From Tritrichomonas foetus (taxonomy: Eukaryota; Parabasalia; Tritrichomonadida; Tritrichomonadidae), in the NCBI GenBank assembly GCA_001839685.1, contig MLAK01001437.1, positions 33,449 to 69,659 of the forward strand: DNA of 36,211 bases. Reading direction: 5' to 3'. A program made the translations under genes and the position numbers. The notes beneath the pieces were generated by a model. That model was not told where the DNA came from, ran no database searches, and was given only the letters and a program-made list of their open reading frames with translations. Below, one piece after another: positions 1 through 11,200 of this stretch. Each line of letters starts with the position of its first letter. The first letter of the stretch is position 1.

Positions 1-1121
1 TTTTTTTTTTCTCCCCAAAGCTATTTCAAATGATTATTATTGCTTTCTTAAATTACCTATTTAGATGTTATATTATGTTTTGTTACATGAGTTTGAATTC
101 TAGAGATTAGGTCAAAGTATTGAAATTAAATGATATTTAATTATCATATTTTATAGATGTGTACAATAATATGTATAGTAGCATTCAATAAAGAATTTAT
201 AAATTATAACCAGTTACTTTCCAGAATCACTGTGATGAAAATATTAAGGAAAAATATATTGTTAACATTCCGAACTTCTTTTGTAACTTATCTCTGGTAG
301 TAAGAATCTGTCTCCAGAAATGCATTAGATTCATCTTCATTGATGAAATGAATATTAATTAAAAAATGAATTATTTTTATATTTGACAAAAAAGATGATT
401 AGTGTATTGCTATGAAAATCTATAAAAAAATTTTGAAGATATATATTTTGCTCATAACTTTGGGAAGAGATCCCGGCGAAGGAGAAAATATTAATTTTTG
501 ATAACTTTTTGCATTCTAGGATCTTTAATTTGAACTCCCTTGTTAGAGGACGGCTTTATAGCTGTTTTGTGGATGATTATTGTTTTGATTAAATGAGATA
601 AACCGAATTTCCGAATACTGAGTGGATAGATAGATCATGGATTCAAAATTGATAAAAAAAGCACGTTTATAAAAAGGACTTTTTTCATCAAAAAGTTTCT
701 TATCGTCGATTTGTCATCACTTCACCGGAGTTTATCCTTAAACTAGAATTGCCTTAATAAAGTGCAATGGCATATGGTGTAAATATTAAGATCGATATTA
801 GATATCAAATTCCTATATCGGAATTATTCACAAAGAGAGGTGTGTGAAAAACCGTTTACTAAAAAAAAGTGAATTTTGACCATTCTGTATTTCTGGATAA
901 AATTGATTTTGGATTTTGTGATTTACAGGTAAGATAGAGTATCCATTCAATATGCATATGCCACAGAATGAAGTCGATTCGAATCCATTGTAACATGAAG
1001 AATTAACTCACCAAAATTGAAAAACGTTCATTTCATCATTATTATTAAACTTTATTTTTAACTTTATTTTTATATTTACCAATATTGGGGAAAAATCTCG
1101 AAATTTTTGAAATTTTATTTC
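1..1121. other. A+T-rich region without a recognisable gene
   Basis: No open frame of useful length was found on either strand. Short minus-strand stretches around 480-600 and 850-950 read somewhat like protein, but they are broken by stops every 20-40 codons and resemble no family I know. I saw no RNA gene. The interval may be intergenic or may hold more decayed coding sequence. Confidence 0.5.
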
Positions 1122-1830
1122 TCACCGATGAAAAGTTCTAATTTTCTGCAGTTGAACAGGAGTCATCATCTGTTTGCTGATGGCATTAAGAAAGTGCCCA
1201 ACTTTTCTGCTCGTTTTCACAATATCATCATCAGTGAGTGAACTGCTGGAAAATGACAATAATTTCTCTTTCAGCATAATTTGTTGATTGCCAAAGGATG
1301 ATTCGTCGGCGAATATCGATTTTTTTGATCTTAGGTAGCGAAATATAAACTTTTATGGTTTTTAACGTATAGATTCCTCACAAAAAAATTTGCTGGTGAA
1401 ATATATTTAACCTTGGCTCCTCTCAAAAAATATAGAATTCTATATGAGAATCTATTTCTCATGAATTCCGCGACAAATTTTTATATAACTTCGTTGATTG
1501 TATTAGACACATGTGTCCTATAATAAAATATTCCAATTTCAGAAAGATTCATCGGTGAAGGTTCTGTTCGCACACAACTTCACAAATAATCTTTGTTTTT
1601 CATGGATGAAAACGATCAAAATAGTCTCAATCACATTTTCTATGATATCGTTAAAAGCGTGTTCCCAACATTTTTGGGCTTTATCTTGAAGAATTCTGAC
1701 ATATGTAAATTACAATATTGTGAAATTGGAATAAATCACTTCAATGAGCCTTGACAAAGTCTTTTTTTTATGAAATATTGGAAATGAAATCAGTAAATAA
1801 TAAACTGGTTGTTTGAAAATGAGTAAAAAA
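1122..1830 (-). pseudogene. Decayed minus-strand coding relic, family unknown
   Basis: Reading the minus strand gives successive protein-like stretches separated by single stops and at least one change of frame. One begins near 1830, is stopped by TAA just before the segment starting FTYVRILQDKAQKCWEH, and runs on for about 54 codons to a TGA near 1545. A middle stretch (about 1500-1330) includes KYISPANFFVRNLY. A last stretch (about 1325-1122) includes FADESSFGNQQIML and DDDIVKTSRKVGHF, then TGA at 1122-1124. Residue composition is protein-like, with acidic, basic and aliphatic residues mixed rather than the Asn/Lys/Phe/Ile bias of random A+T-rich DNA. I do not recognise the family. It lies just upstream of the gene starting at 1967, on the opposite strand. 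The interpretation as one old gene with several lesions is inference. Confidence 0.45.
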
Positions 1831-1958
1831 TGAAGTCTCCTGACTTTTAAATCTTCATGTAATCACTTGTTATTGACAAAATTGATTCTATTCGAACACT
1901 AATCATTAAGATGATTTTCTGAAATAATTGAAAATAAAACGATATATTCACAAAAAGT

Positions 1959-1963
1959 TCACT
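1959..1963 (+). promoter_or_regulatory. Inr-type initiator TCACT before the 1967 start
   Basis: TCACT matches the trichomonad initiator TCA(+1)Py(T/A). The putative +1 A is 1961, six bases before the ATG at 1967, within the very short 5' leaders typical of trichomonads. It directly abuts a CAAAAAGTT box at 1951-1959. Confidence 0.6.
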
Positions 1964-1966
1964 TTC

Positions 1967-3979
1967 ATGGAGGAAAAATATGAATTCTTTCTCCAGCATA
2001 TCCCGAACAATGTTGACACAGTTTTGACGACAACCATGTATTTAATTAACGAGACTCGTGACAATATAATTCGCTGCCATCGAACAGTTGCCTTATCACG
2101 AATTTTGTTTGAACGCGATAAAAAAATATATGGAGACCTCATTCCAGACGAACTTCATTTACCATCATTCGTTATGAAGCCAAACGAAGTTGTTCCGCCA
2201 AGAGTTTCTCCTCAGCTTCTTCAGCAATCGGCTCATTTATTCGCATTTTTACATTTGCGATTAGCAGACTTATTTGACGCATTAATACTCGTAAAAAGCA
2301 CGCCGGAATTTCCTTACCTTATCAACTCAGCGCTTCCCGCATTATTCGGATATTTTTCATCAAAAGAGCACATTTTATTAGCTTTTCCATTTTATTATCA
2401 CACGATTGATTTAAGTTCTCCACAGCTCACATTCAAAATAGCATATCCTTTTTTGGCGGCGCCCTACATTTTCAGGTTTTTTGAATCTTCCCTCATGCCT
2501 TTTTTTTCTCGCTTTTTGAGAGACAATCGAATTGAAAATTGTAAAGCTAACAAAAGACGATTAAATGAACTATCAAAAATTTACGCAAACGATTTAATTG
2601 ACCTATTTATTCAAAATTTACATCTTCTGCCAAACTTTTTTACTGTTTTCTTTAAAATGGCCCAGAAAAAATGGGATCATAAAATTATTGGTGATTTTTT
2701 AGTGAATGAACTATTTAAAGATATATCTTTTAAGTTTCTTGTTACTTTCGGCTATGAAAAAAATGAACCATTTCTCGAAAATGTATTTTCTCAAATGACT
2801 GTTGATCATTTTGTTAAACTTTCAACTGCTTTATGTAAATCAAAATCATCATTTGAAGTTCCCGAGCTTTTTATGAACTTTGGTCATTCTTTTTACGATT
2901 TTTATGTATGCATTCCTGATCTTGTTGCTCTTTCTAAAGTTATCGAAATGAAAACAAAGCTTCCGGCTTCAATGACGAGTTTGCCGTTTGATAATACTCC
3001 ACGATTTTCAATGTTTTGGTTTAAAGTTTTTCCGAAAAGGAAAATTCCTCTTGATTTAAGAGTGCGACCTTTAATTTTTTCTGATACTCAGTTCCAGATC
3101 AATCAAAATCCAGTATATGAGCGCTCATGGCTACAAATGCAAAGTCAATTCGAATATCCTTATGAATATTGTAAAAGTTGTCAAAATATCAAAGATCAAA
3201 ATTTCATAAAATATGTCCTCCTTCGTTCCGTTGAAGATTTTAATCATCGCGCTTCAGAATTCGAAGAACTTATGTCATTTAAACTCTGGCTTTCAGAAAT
3301 CAAAAAATGGGGTGAAATTGCGTATGAACAAGAAAGATTAATGATTATGCCTATCGCCATTCTAGCAACTCAACAAGCCCATAGGAGAGAATATAAAACA
3401 TTAGAAATTGCTTTTGAACACTCATCTACACTTTTTAGCTCAACAATTATCCAGAAAGACCAATTCCTGTCATTAATTTCTTTATATTTGCCCAATTTCA
3501 TAAGCAAAATCAACAAAGATTTGAAAGCTCTTGACGATGAATGGTCAAAATTCACTTATGATCGATCTAAAGATTTTGATTTAATTAATATCGGCTTGGA
3601 AAATCAATCATCAAATGCAGTTTTTTGGGAATCAGTAGAAGAGTTACGCACAGTGACAATAAATGGAATAACTGCTGGTTTTCGTGGTGTGATTCGATCC
3701 TTCCAATTTTTGAAAGGCTTATTAAAAGTTCTGCCTAAAGATTTAACAGAAATCGCAATTATTTTGGCACAAAATAAAGAAATTTTAATTTTTTATATAA
3801 TAGTGAATTCATTCGCAATGAAGAATAAAGTGTTTCACTCTTTATGTACCGATGAAGAAGAAGGCCTCTGGGTGAAATTTGAAAGTGTACTTTTGAGAAT
3901 GGTAACATCACAATCAAATATGAAACTACAAAATCTTTTCTTTCAAGTTCAGGATAAAACAGCAAATTTAAGGAAATAA
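1967..3979 (+). CDS. Conserved-looking hypothetical protein, 670 aa
   Basis: I do not recognise this protein. It is a long, uninterrupted, mostly helical-looking sequence without low-complexity tracts, signal peptide or clear membrane segments. It has alternating hydrophobic/charged stretches suggesting an all-alpha cytosolic protein. A short CxxC pair (CKSC) lies mid-protein, but no zinc-finger pattern follows. The open frame extends upstream to a TTG at 1928, but I chose the first ATG, 1967 (MEEKYEFF). It is preceded six bases upstream by a good initiator element, and trichomonad genes usually start at the first ATG after it. The gene converges on the cullin gene, with about 300 bp between the two stops. 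Its length and lack of decay argue for a working gene. A role in signalling or GAP-like regulation is possible, but nothing in the sequence proves it. Confidence 0.8.
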   Translation: MEEKYEFFLQHIPNNVDTVLTTTMYLINETRDNIIRCHRTVALSRILFERDKKIYGDLIPDELHLPSFVMKPNEVVPPRVSPQLLQQSAHLFAFLHLRLADLFDALILVKSTPEFPYLINSALPALFGYFSSKEHILLAFPFYYHTIDLSSPQLTFKIAYPFLAAPYIFRFFESSLMPFFSRFLRDNRIENCKANKRRLNELSKIYANDLIDLFIQNLHLLPNFFTVFFKMAQKKWDHKIIGDFLVNELFKDISFKFLVTFGYEKNEPFLENVFSQMTVDHFVKLSTALCKSKSSFEVPELFMNFGHSFYDFYVCIPDLVALSKVIEMKTKLPASMTSLPFDNTPRFSMFWFKVFPKRKIPLDLRVRPLIFSDTQFQINQNPVYERSWLQMQSQFEYPYEYCKSCQNIKDQNFIKYVLLRSVEDFNHRASEFEELMSFKLWLSEIKKWGEIAYEQERLMIMPIAILATQQAHRREYKTLEIAFEHSSTLFSSTIIQKDQFLSLISLYLPNFISKINKDLKALDDEWSKFTYDRSKDFDLINIGLENQSSNAVFWESVEELRTVTINGITAGFRGVIRSFQFLKGLLKVLPKDLTEIAIILAQNKEILIFYIIVNSFAMKNKVFHSLCTDEEEGLWVKFESVLLRMVTSQSNMKLQNLFFQVQDKTANLRK

Positions 3980-4277
3980 TTATAATTGTTTTTAGTATTG
4001 TTGTTATTATTTAAATCTATGTCTAAAATTAATTTGCGGACTTTACTATTTATATTTTTCTACTTTTTTTTACATTATAAAATATTATTATATACTATAA
4101 AGGCTTCATATTAATGTATATTTATATTAATAATGCGGATTTGTTGAATGAATTCAAAAACATGACATAATCCGTATTTAAAAGAATTAAAACAAATAAG
4201 ACTCAAAAAATCGCACGAAGTTATACAAAAAATGATTTATTTTTATTTTTTTTGGGGTTTACTGCAATAAAATCTAT

Positions 4278-6506
4278 TTATTGATGGTACACGAGAGACA
4301 CCTGTCCATTTTCTTCTTCCTTGTGGAAATAGTCTTCCGCCTCAAGTTCTTGTAACATTCTTCGGATGAGTGCAACGTCAGCCTTAAAGAACTGCATCAT
4401 CATTTGGACGACATCATTTTCAAGTTGTCCTTGTGGAACTTTATTCTTCATCTTGAGGACTCTTACAATTGCTGCACGAACTGACTGCGATTTATCGACA
4501 TCAACAGATTCTTTAATTTTTGGAAGATCTTTCTTCCTTTCGTTCTGAACCGGCTGCACGACGACTCTCGACGCCTGGAAGTAGAATCCTGGATTAAGCA
4601 TAAACTTATCGTCATCACTCATCTTTTTGTCTTTGGCTTCACGTTTCAAAATTGGACAATTTGGACCACAAAGTCGTTTAAGATATAAACCAATGAGGGT
4701 TCTTTCAGCAATAAGTTCATAAATTTCGCGGAATGTTAATGGCTTTTCGGAAACGGCTTGAATTACTGATGCACAAATAATATCTGATGAAACTGTGTAG
4801 GTTCGATCATGTGCAGATTTGGCATTTCGTGGAACATGGAATTTAGATTCGACAGTAGAGACATCTTGAATGAGCATTAACTTGGTCATTGGATGCTTCT
4901 TCATATAAAATGAAACGAAAGCTTTATGGATTGGATCAAGTTGTGGTGGAAGATAGCGAGCTTCTGTGCGATCAAGTGGAAACATACGCTGATCGAAAAT
5001 AAGTGGTGAAAATGCAATCTTTGAATTAAGAGTGCCACTTTCTGTAAGGTGTTGCATTTCTTCTTTGAATGAGTTTTCTAGTTCCTGGGAATCATGAATC
5101 TTTTTAATATAATCTTTAAATCCTTTTGCAAAATCTGGTGCTTTCGCCCTACGAATAGAATTGATGATTGGTCCCTCAATATCTGCAAGTTTGATACCCA
5201 TTTTAATGAATCTACGAACCATATTTGTTTCATAAGTTTTACCAAATAATTTCTTATCTTCAATTCGTGTATAAAAACGGGCGATTGTTTGCGGAAATCT
5301 CTCATTTTCTTCTGGACTCATATTTTTGAATTCGCTCTTGATTTGTGTATCAATATATGTGCAGAAGTTTTCAACAATATTGAATCGTTCATCATTCCAA
5401 GCTTTCTTAATATGTTCTTCTGCAACTTCGTTGGCTTTTGGAACTTCACCAAAAATTAAATGGAATGGTTTTGTCAGGTTTTCAGCCAATTCAATTAATT
5501 CACCAATATTTCGAGTAATATCATTAATTTTCATATTTTCTTGGAAGTTAGCTGATAATTTAAGCATTTCATTTTCAATGAAGAGAGCACAAGCACCATA
5601 TACTCTTTCAAGATCAGTATTAAATTCTTTATATGCATCAACAAGCCATTTAAGTGGTCTTCTATCTGGATTTGTCAGTGCAATACTTACTGCTGGCTCA
5701 CTTCCAATCAAAAACTTATCTTCATGTGAAATTAAAATATTATTTAAACATGTTGATAAAATTTCTCGATGTTGATTTTTCTTCTTATCGTTTTCAATGT
5801 CTCTTTTGTCTTCTTTACTCATGAAAATTTCATTTAAGATCTTTTCTTCATGACTGAACTGCTCAGAAGCAACTTGCAAATAATTAGGAAAAGAGGTTCC
5901 TTCAAATTTAGCTTTGAAAAATTCATCATAATATTTGTTTGTATCGTCTCTCAATTTTTCAATGAAGATATCAAAAGTATCGAGTGAATTTGAAAAATAG
6001 GAATACATATTGACAAGATTATTAATCTTTTTGAGATCAACATCAACACGAGAGCGAGAACTTAATATGTCTTTGAGAATTCCAGAAGTTGTATCGTTCA
6101 TAAGTTTGACATCGTATAAAACTAATTCTTGGAAAAGTTGGCAAATAAGGGTAAGCGTCTCGTTTTCATGAACAGCGTCGTTTCTTCTATCGTAGAGGTT
6201 ATAAATTTTCGGAATGATGCTACAATACGTCTGAAAATCATCGTAGATGCTAGAAAATCGAGTGATGAGGGGGTTTCCGGCAATATGTGAAAGTTCGGTT
6301 CGCCATCCAACGAAGTGCTCTTTCAGAATCTCATAGAGTCCTTTTCGTAAAACTTCGGATTTTGATGAACTTACAAGAATTCCAACAGCTTCGTGAAGAT
6401 TTGTGAGTTTTAATTGAGATTGCTGACGGCGGAGAATATCAAGAAGTCCACTTTTGACGATTTCCCATCCATCGACATCCTGCTTTCGAATAGGCTGACG
6501 AGGCAT
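4278..6506 (-). CDS. Cullin family E3 ubiquitin ligase scaffold
   Basis: Encodes a 742-residue cullin, the usual family length. Cullins are elongated scaffolds that hold a substrate-receptor module at the N-terminus and a RING protein with its E2 at the C-terminus. The N-terminal helical repeats start WEIVKSGLLDIL and include LRKGLYEILKEHF, resembling the CUL3 start region. The central cullin-homology part has the FCTYIDTQIK and YETNMVRRFIKMGIK helices. The C-terminus carries a winged-helix neddylation domain starting at IVRVLKMKNK, and Lys685 in VRVLK is the expected NEDD8 acceptor. The end, VYHQ, departs from the YLA-type ending of many animal cullins. CUL3-like is my best guess, but CUL1 or CUL4 affinity cannot be excluded. 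The stop codon overlaps TAAA, a trichomonad-type polyadenylation signal. The gene is divergent from the initiator-binding-like gene at 7007. Confidence 0.93.
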   Translation of the reverse strand: MPRQPIRKQDVDGWEIVKSGLLDILRRQQSQLKLTNLHEAVGILVSSSKSEVLRKGLYEILKEHFVGWRTELSHIAGNPLITRFSSIYDDFQTYCSIIPKIYNLYDRRNDAVHENETLTLICQLFQELVLYDVKLMNDTTSGILKDILSSRSRVDVDLKKINNLVNMYSYFSNSLDTFDIFIEKLRDDTNKYYDEFFKAKFEGTSFPNYLQVASEQFSHEEKILNEIFMSKEDKRDIENDKKKNQHREILSTCLNNILISHEDKFLIGSEPAVSIALTNPDRRPLKWLVDAYKEFNTDLERVYGACALFIENEMLKLSANFQENMKINDITRNIGELIELAENLTKPFHLIFGEVPKANEVAEEHIKKAWNDERFNIVENFCTYIDTQIKSEFKNMSPEENERFPQTIARFYTRIEDKKLFGKTYETNMVRRFIKMGIKLADIEGPIINSIRRAKAPDFAKGFKDYIKKIHDSQELENSFKEEMQHLTESGTLNSKIAFSPLIFDQRMFPLDRTEARYLPPQLDPIHKAFVSFYMKKHPMTKLMLIQDVSTVESKFHVPRNAKSAHDRTYTVSSDIICASVIQAVSEKPLTFREIYELIAERTLIGLYLKRLCGPNCPILKREAKDKKMSDDDKFMLNPGFYFQASRVVVQPVQNERKKDLPKIKESVDVDKSQSVRAAIVRVLKMKNKVPQGQLENDVVQMMMQFFKADVALIRRMLQELEAEDYFHKEEENGQVSLVYHQ

Positions 6507-7006
6507 TAATTAAAATATTAAATTATTTTGACCTTTTATTTAACCTTCAGTTTCCAAAATAGTGAAGGGAATTGACCATATATGAAGTGAATTACTATTT
6601 AATATGCCAAATTAATGGTTAAATATTTGTGGAAAACCGATTTTTTTTCAAGTAAATTTGAAAAGGAAGCTTCCTTTTCAAAATTGTACAAAGATTCCAA
6701 TTTGACTATTCTCATGGATATAAAGGAAAGAAAGGTGTCTGAAACAAATAATTTTCTAGAAATACACAATTTAGAAACTATGTCCTTTTTTATTTCTGCC
6801 CACTCAAATCATTCATTCATCAATTATCAAGGCGGCATAAAAAACTATTCATATAAACATGTATCTTTGTGCACAACAGAAACATCAAACTCAAAGACTA
6901 AATACTTGATTTTTTATCATGGATATGGCCCCTAATCAAATTGACAAGATGGAGTTACAAATTTTATCAACTCTTAACGGTCGTTTGTTATGTCACTTTT
7001 TGGTAG
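6507..7006. other. Divergent intergenic region, cullin / initiator-binding-like gene
   Basis: This 500-bp region separates the cullin start (minus) from the start at 7007 (plus). The right end holds an Inr element and a TAACGG box that may be a Myb site. A 106-codon open frame at 6615-6935 has no family resemblance and I do not treat it as a gene. Confidence 0.5.
6993..6997 (+). promoter_or_regulatory. Inr-type initiator TCACT before the 7007 start
   Basis: TCACT fits the trichomonad initiator consensus. The putative +1 A at 6995 is 12 bases before the ATG at 7007. A TAACGG sequence at 6975-6980 resembles the TAACGA-type Myb recognition elements described in Trichomonas promoters. Confidence 0.65.
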
Positions 7007-7672
7007 ATGGATGATGATAAAGAAAATTCATCTCTCTCTCAAGCCGCTCAGCTTGGTGGCCTGACCCTACAAGACACAGATATACTCAACATATCAAAAA
7101 TACTAGCGGAATGCGATACAAGCACACTCGAATTATACACCTCAGAGTTAATCGATCCAGAAAGTCTTGGATTTGTCCCGAAAAGTGCCTGGTCATCAAA
7201 ACCAACATCTTTAGAAACATTGCGCGATGGTTATTTCGGTCGGAAAAATAATGTAAACAGACGATTTGAGCATAAATTGTGGAATGCATTAAAAATTACA
7301 GCAAGTTTCCCAAACATGACACGTTTTGTAGGTGTCAGCTGGGTAAACGATAGAATTATCAAAGTATACAAATATGCATTTGCAAAGTTATTGAACATTA
7401 AAATTGTTGATGGCGGATTATTTCATAAACAGGGAAATTTCACTCGGCATGGATTCGTTACTGTGAATGAACAAGCAGCAAGATCGGAGGTGCCAGAAAG
7501 TTTGTTGGCAGATGTTGATTTTCGTGACGTTGTTTTAATTTATCACAAGGATAATCGTTTCACACAAAATTCCCCAGAAGAGGCAATTAGTAACTGCAAG
7601 TGGGAAGACCCTTCCCCGAAAATGAGAGTGGCGTCGTTAAAAATAGGTGTAATGCCGAGTATAGATGAATGA
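7007..7672 (+). CDS. Initiator-binding-domain-like (IBD/IBP39-like) protein
   Basis: A 221-residue protein. The N-terminal 60 residues are acidic and Ser-rich. Residues about 84-155 form a compact domain with LWNALKITASFPN, FVGVSWVND, FAKLLNIK, GGLFHKQGNF and HGFVTV. I recognise this as the helix-helix-wing pattern of trichomonad winged-helix proteins related to the initiator-binding domain of IBP39, which binds the Inr and recruits RNA polymerase II. The FAKLL...GGLFHKQGNF...GF segment lines up in spacing with the IILGRCKSSINNSFQ...GY core of the other IBD protein in this window, at 30283-31752. It is likely a nuclear DNA-binding protein. The assignment rests on pattern memory without a search. 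The gene itself has a strong Inr 12 bases before its ATG. It is shorter than IBP39 and lacks a clear second C-terminal domain. Confidence 0.6.
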   Translation: MDDDKENSSLSQAAQLGGLTLQDTDILNISKILAECDTSTLELYTSELIDPESLGFVPKSAWSSKPTSLETLRDGYFGRKNNVNRRFEHKLWNALKITASFPNMTRFVGVSWVNDRIIKVYKYAFAKLLNIKIVDGGLFHKQGNFTRHGFVTVNEQAARSEVPESLLADVDFRDVVLIYHKDNRFTQNSPEEAISNCKWEDPSPKMRVASLKIGVMPSIDE

Positions 7673-8285
7673 ACGTGAGTAAAGAAGGACCTTTTTAGCA
7701 CTTTTCTCTTGCACTTTTCATCGCATTTTTATAATTTTTATTGAATTCTTGACAGAGTTAGTCAATTTTTGGTCGAAAATTTTTCGAAGAGAATTTTGGT
7801 TTTGGTATGAATAAAAATAATATTTTGAAGGAAATTTCTTATTATCACAACATATCAGATGATGATATGCAATTAAAACCAACATGATTAGCGAATACCA
7901 TTTGTTTTCAACAAAATCACAAAAATAGTTTTTATGCCAGATTCAAACTCTCACAAAATAAAAATGGCAAAATAATAATTATCACATGAAAAAATTCTCA
8001 TTATGTCTTCAACAATAAGATTATGTCTAAATGTTGGGTTAATTAGATATAACAATGATCAAAATAAGTAGTTATAGATTTTAGTCACGAGAAAATAGTA
8101 TATATATTGATATTTTGTGAATACATTATTCCGAATCCAAACTGACAGAAATACCATTGTTCACAAAAAATGAATTCTATAGAAAAAGTTTATGAAGAAA
8201 AAGTTTAACAAAAGGAAACTATTTGTTAAAAAGTTTGTACTTGTTTTCAAAAAGTTTATATATCTATTAAAAAAGTTTAAAGAAA
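7673..8285. other. Intergenic spacer upstream of the giant USP gene
   Basis: A 613-bp A+T-rich spacer between two plus-strand genes. No gene was found. Its last 105 bp hold a set of AAAAAGTTT boxes, listed separately. Confidence 0.6.
8183..8278 (+). promoter_or_regulatory. Five AAAAAGTTT boxes upstream of the USP gene
   Basis: AAAAAGTTT occurs at 8183-8191, 8198-8206, 8228-8236, 8249-8257 and 8270-8278, all in the same orientation. The last ends 7 bp before the ATG. Start-to-start spacings are 15, 30, 21 and 21 bp; the last two match two helical turns. Related AAAAAGT(T/G) boxes precede several other starts in this window. No TCAYW initiator is visible immediately upstream of this start. A regulatory role is inferred. 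Confidence 0.4.
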
Positions 8286-11200
8286 ATGATTGAACCTGAA
8301 GAAGATTTTCAAACATGGCTTCTCATTGCAATTTCCACAATAGAAACGCCAGACAAGTTCGTCTCATTTCTTCCACAAATCGAAAATTTAATCGACTCCA
8401 TTATTGAAACGAATTTTTTGCCAGAATCGATATCAAATTTCACCGATTTGTTTATTGAACAGCTTAATATAGAAATTGAGAGAAAGGTTCTAGCTCTCAA
8501 TTATATTCCCATTCAAATTTTAGACCAATTCCAAGAATTCTTCGATAAAATATTGGATTTAGGCAAATATGGCGTTGAAAATTCCAACCAGCAGGCAATA
8601 AAATGCGCCTATACAATTATAAAGAATTGCCAAGCGGCCATTTATAAAATTTCACAATCGTTTTCAAATATCGATGTGCTCGAAAGTGGCTTCTGCAACG
8701 GTTTATATAAACTTGCTTATGATGGAATTATAAATGGGCCAGAAGACATTTCAATTCTTTATTTGCAATTCCAGTTATGTAATGAAATGTATTATAACGA
8801 TGAAAACTATGATTTCATTGATTTTTCAACACATGTTGCTCGTGCCTGTTTTAAAATAGCGAAAGAAAAGCCACGATCGAACACTAAAACTATCAGCAAA
8901 ATTATTAATATTATTAATGAAAATGCACGGAAAGTAGAAAATACTGTAGATGAAGATTTTTGTTTCCCTTGGATTGATTTGTTTGTTTTCTTTATTCGAA
9001 GTAACATTTTTGAAAAACAATTATTTGCTTTTAAAGAAATTCAGAATATGCTTTTCGATCCTTTATTGTCTGTTTATGCAATTCCATATTTCCAAAAACC
9101 AGGATCAATGGATATTTTCGAGATGAAGTCAATTCATCCTGAAATTTGTTTTCCAGTCGCACAAATTATTATGAAATTGGCCGAAAATGATTTTGTAACT
9201 GACGAAATGCTAACAAAATTATGGAATTTACATTCAGTTCAACATCAAAGTGATTTGCAAAAGTTTTTTGTAATATTTTCATCGGTTTCTACAACTTTAT
9301 CAAATGAACAACTCCCTAAATTGATAAATCAATGCATTAATCCGAAAAATGAAAACGAGGAATGGGTTAAATTCTTAGGTCAGCTTGGAAACAGTGTCGG
9401 TGAAAGAGAAAATACCGAAAAAAGCTTTTATTTAATTAGAGGGAAGTTATTCAAAATTGCTTTGAATGAAGATAATCCTTTACATTATACAGCTCAAAGT
9501 GTTTTACCAACAATTATTCACTACCATTTAAATGAAGATTTTTTCAATACAATTTTGAAACTTTTTATTACCAACCAAGATTCGGTTTTTATGTATAATT
9601 TACTAGGATCATCATTCCAGACCCATCAATTAAAAAATAAAGAAAATGCATATAAATTATTAAACAAATCGTTAGAATCACTTCAATATATTAGTGATTA
9701 CAGCGATATATCTTCAATGATTTTCTTTGTGTTTAATTTGATTTTTTATAACAACCTAGTTTTGACAGATTTACAATTAGATATATTATTTTTATATCGA
9801 AATGAAGAAGATCTTATTGATCTGATATCCAGGTTAATGAAATCTAATTTAATTCCAATGAACCATCTTGAGGAATTAATTATGTCACTTCATCCAAATG
9901 AAGTAAATCATCAAATTTTCGATCTTGTAAGGAACATAGTTTTATATTTCAATAAAATGGAAGCATCTAAGAAGTTCCATTCTCTTCCTTTCAGTCATGA
10001 GGACCTAATGTGGAATATGGCGATGAAAGACACACCAGAACGTCATAACTTTTGCACAATCCTTTGCTATTTCTATCTAGCTAATGACGGTACAGATTTA
10101 ACTGACAAGGAAATGATGACCACTTTCATTAAGAGATGGAATGCAGAATTCAAAAATATTTTGCAATCAAATAGTCAACCCAATAAGAATTTTAAAAATC
10201 AATCAAATGGCACTTTCATTGATTCCAATCGAATAAAACATGAATTCCTCGATAAAAACTCAGCAATATTTTTATTAAGGACTTTCATTAATGAGATTGA
10301 ATCTCATCTTGATATTGATTATTTCAATGTTAGAAGACATAATGCAATATCATCAAATATTCCACATGTTCATGTTGTTGTTACAGGTAGATCTCTTCCA
10401 GCTGATCAAATATATGACATCCCAGAGAACATGTTGGTTTGTGCTTTACAACAACGAGTTTCAAGAATTTCTTTAATTCCAATAAATCATTTCAATTTAA
10501 CGATAAATGGTCGCTATATTGACAAAAATCTCTCTCTTCAAACTATTATGATGAATAGTGGAAATCCACCAAGTCTTCATTTCATTGCCCAACTTATTGA
10601 TCCTTCACATCAAATTCAGTCTTTCCACATCCGAGATTGCGTACCATCACAAATAATAGCACAAAGTGAAGAAACAGTCAATTTGTTAATCAATTTACTG
10701 AAAGAGAACAATGATGAAGCTAAAATGTTACTTGATTACTTACCAACTGATCCAAATACATTGAACCAAATCAATCAGATTTGTAGGTATCGAACATTCG
10801 ATTTTAGTTCTTTAATTCCACGTAAATTTCCTAGCATCTTTTTATACAATTTAGAAGCAATTATTTCCGTTTATAATAATTCGTTTAAAGATCATTTTGA
10901 TAAAACAGGAGGTTTTATCTATTTGATAGATTCAATTCCAATAATAAAGTCTGAACTAATGACTAAAAAAATAGTTGAATTTCTTTCAATTGGAATGGAT
11001 GACAGTATAAAGCTGAAAAATGCTCATCATATTTTGAATTCTTTATCCCCTTATATCGTAAAAGTGGCACAGACTATTAAAAATAACACCTATTATAATA
11101 ATAGCTATTACAATAGCTTTAATAGTAGTAGTGAATTCACAGATATAAATGAAGCTAGCGAATTTGATATTTTTGATGTAAATGAAAGTGAGTTTGACAC

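Noticed and set aside
1928..1966. Upstream extension of the 1967 gene from TTG
   Set aside because: Starts at a non-ATG codon and would include the initiator element; the first ATG has a good Inr 6 bp upstream.
6615..6935. 106-codon plus-strand open frame between cullin and the 7007 gene
   Set aside because: No family resemblance, no Inr before its ATG, Phe/Ser/Lys/Asn-biased composition expected of A+T-rich noise.
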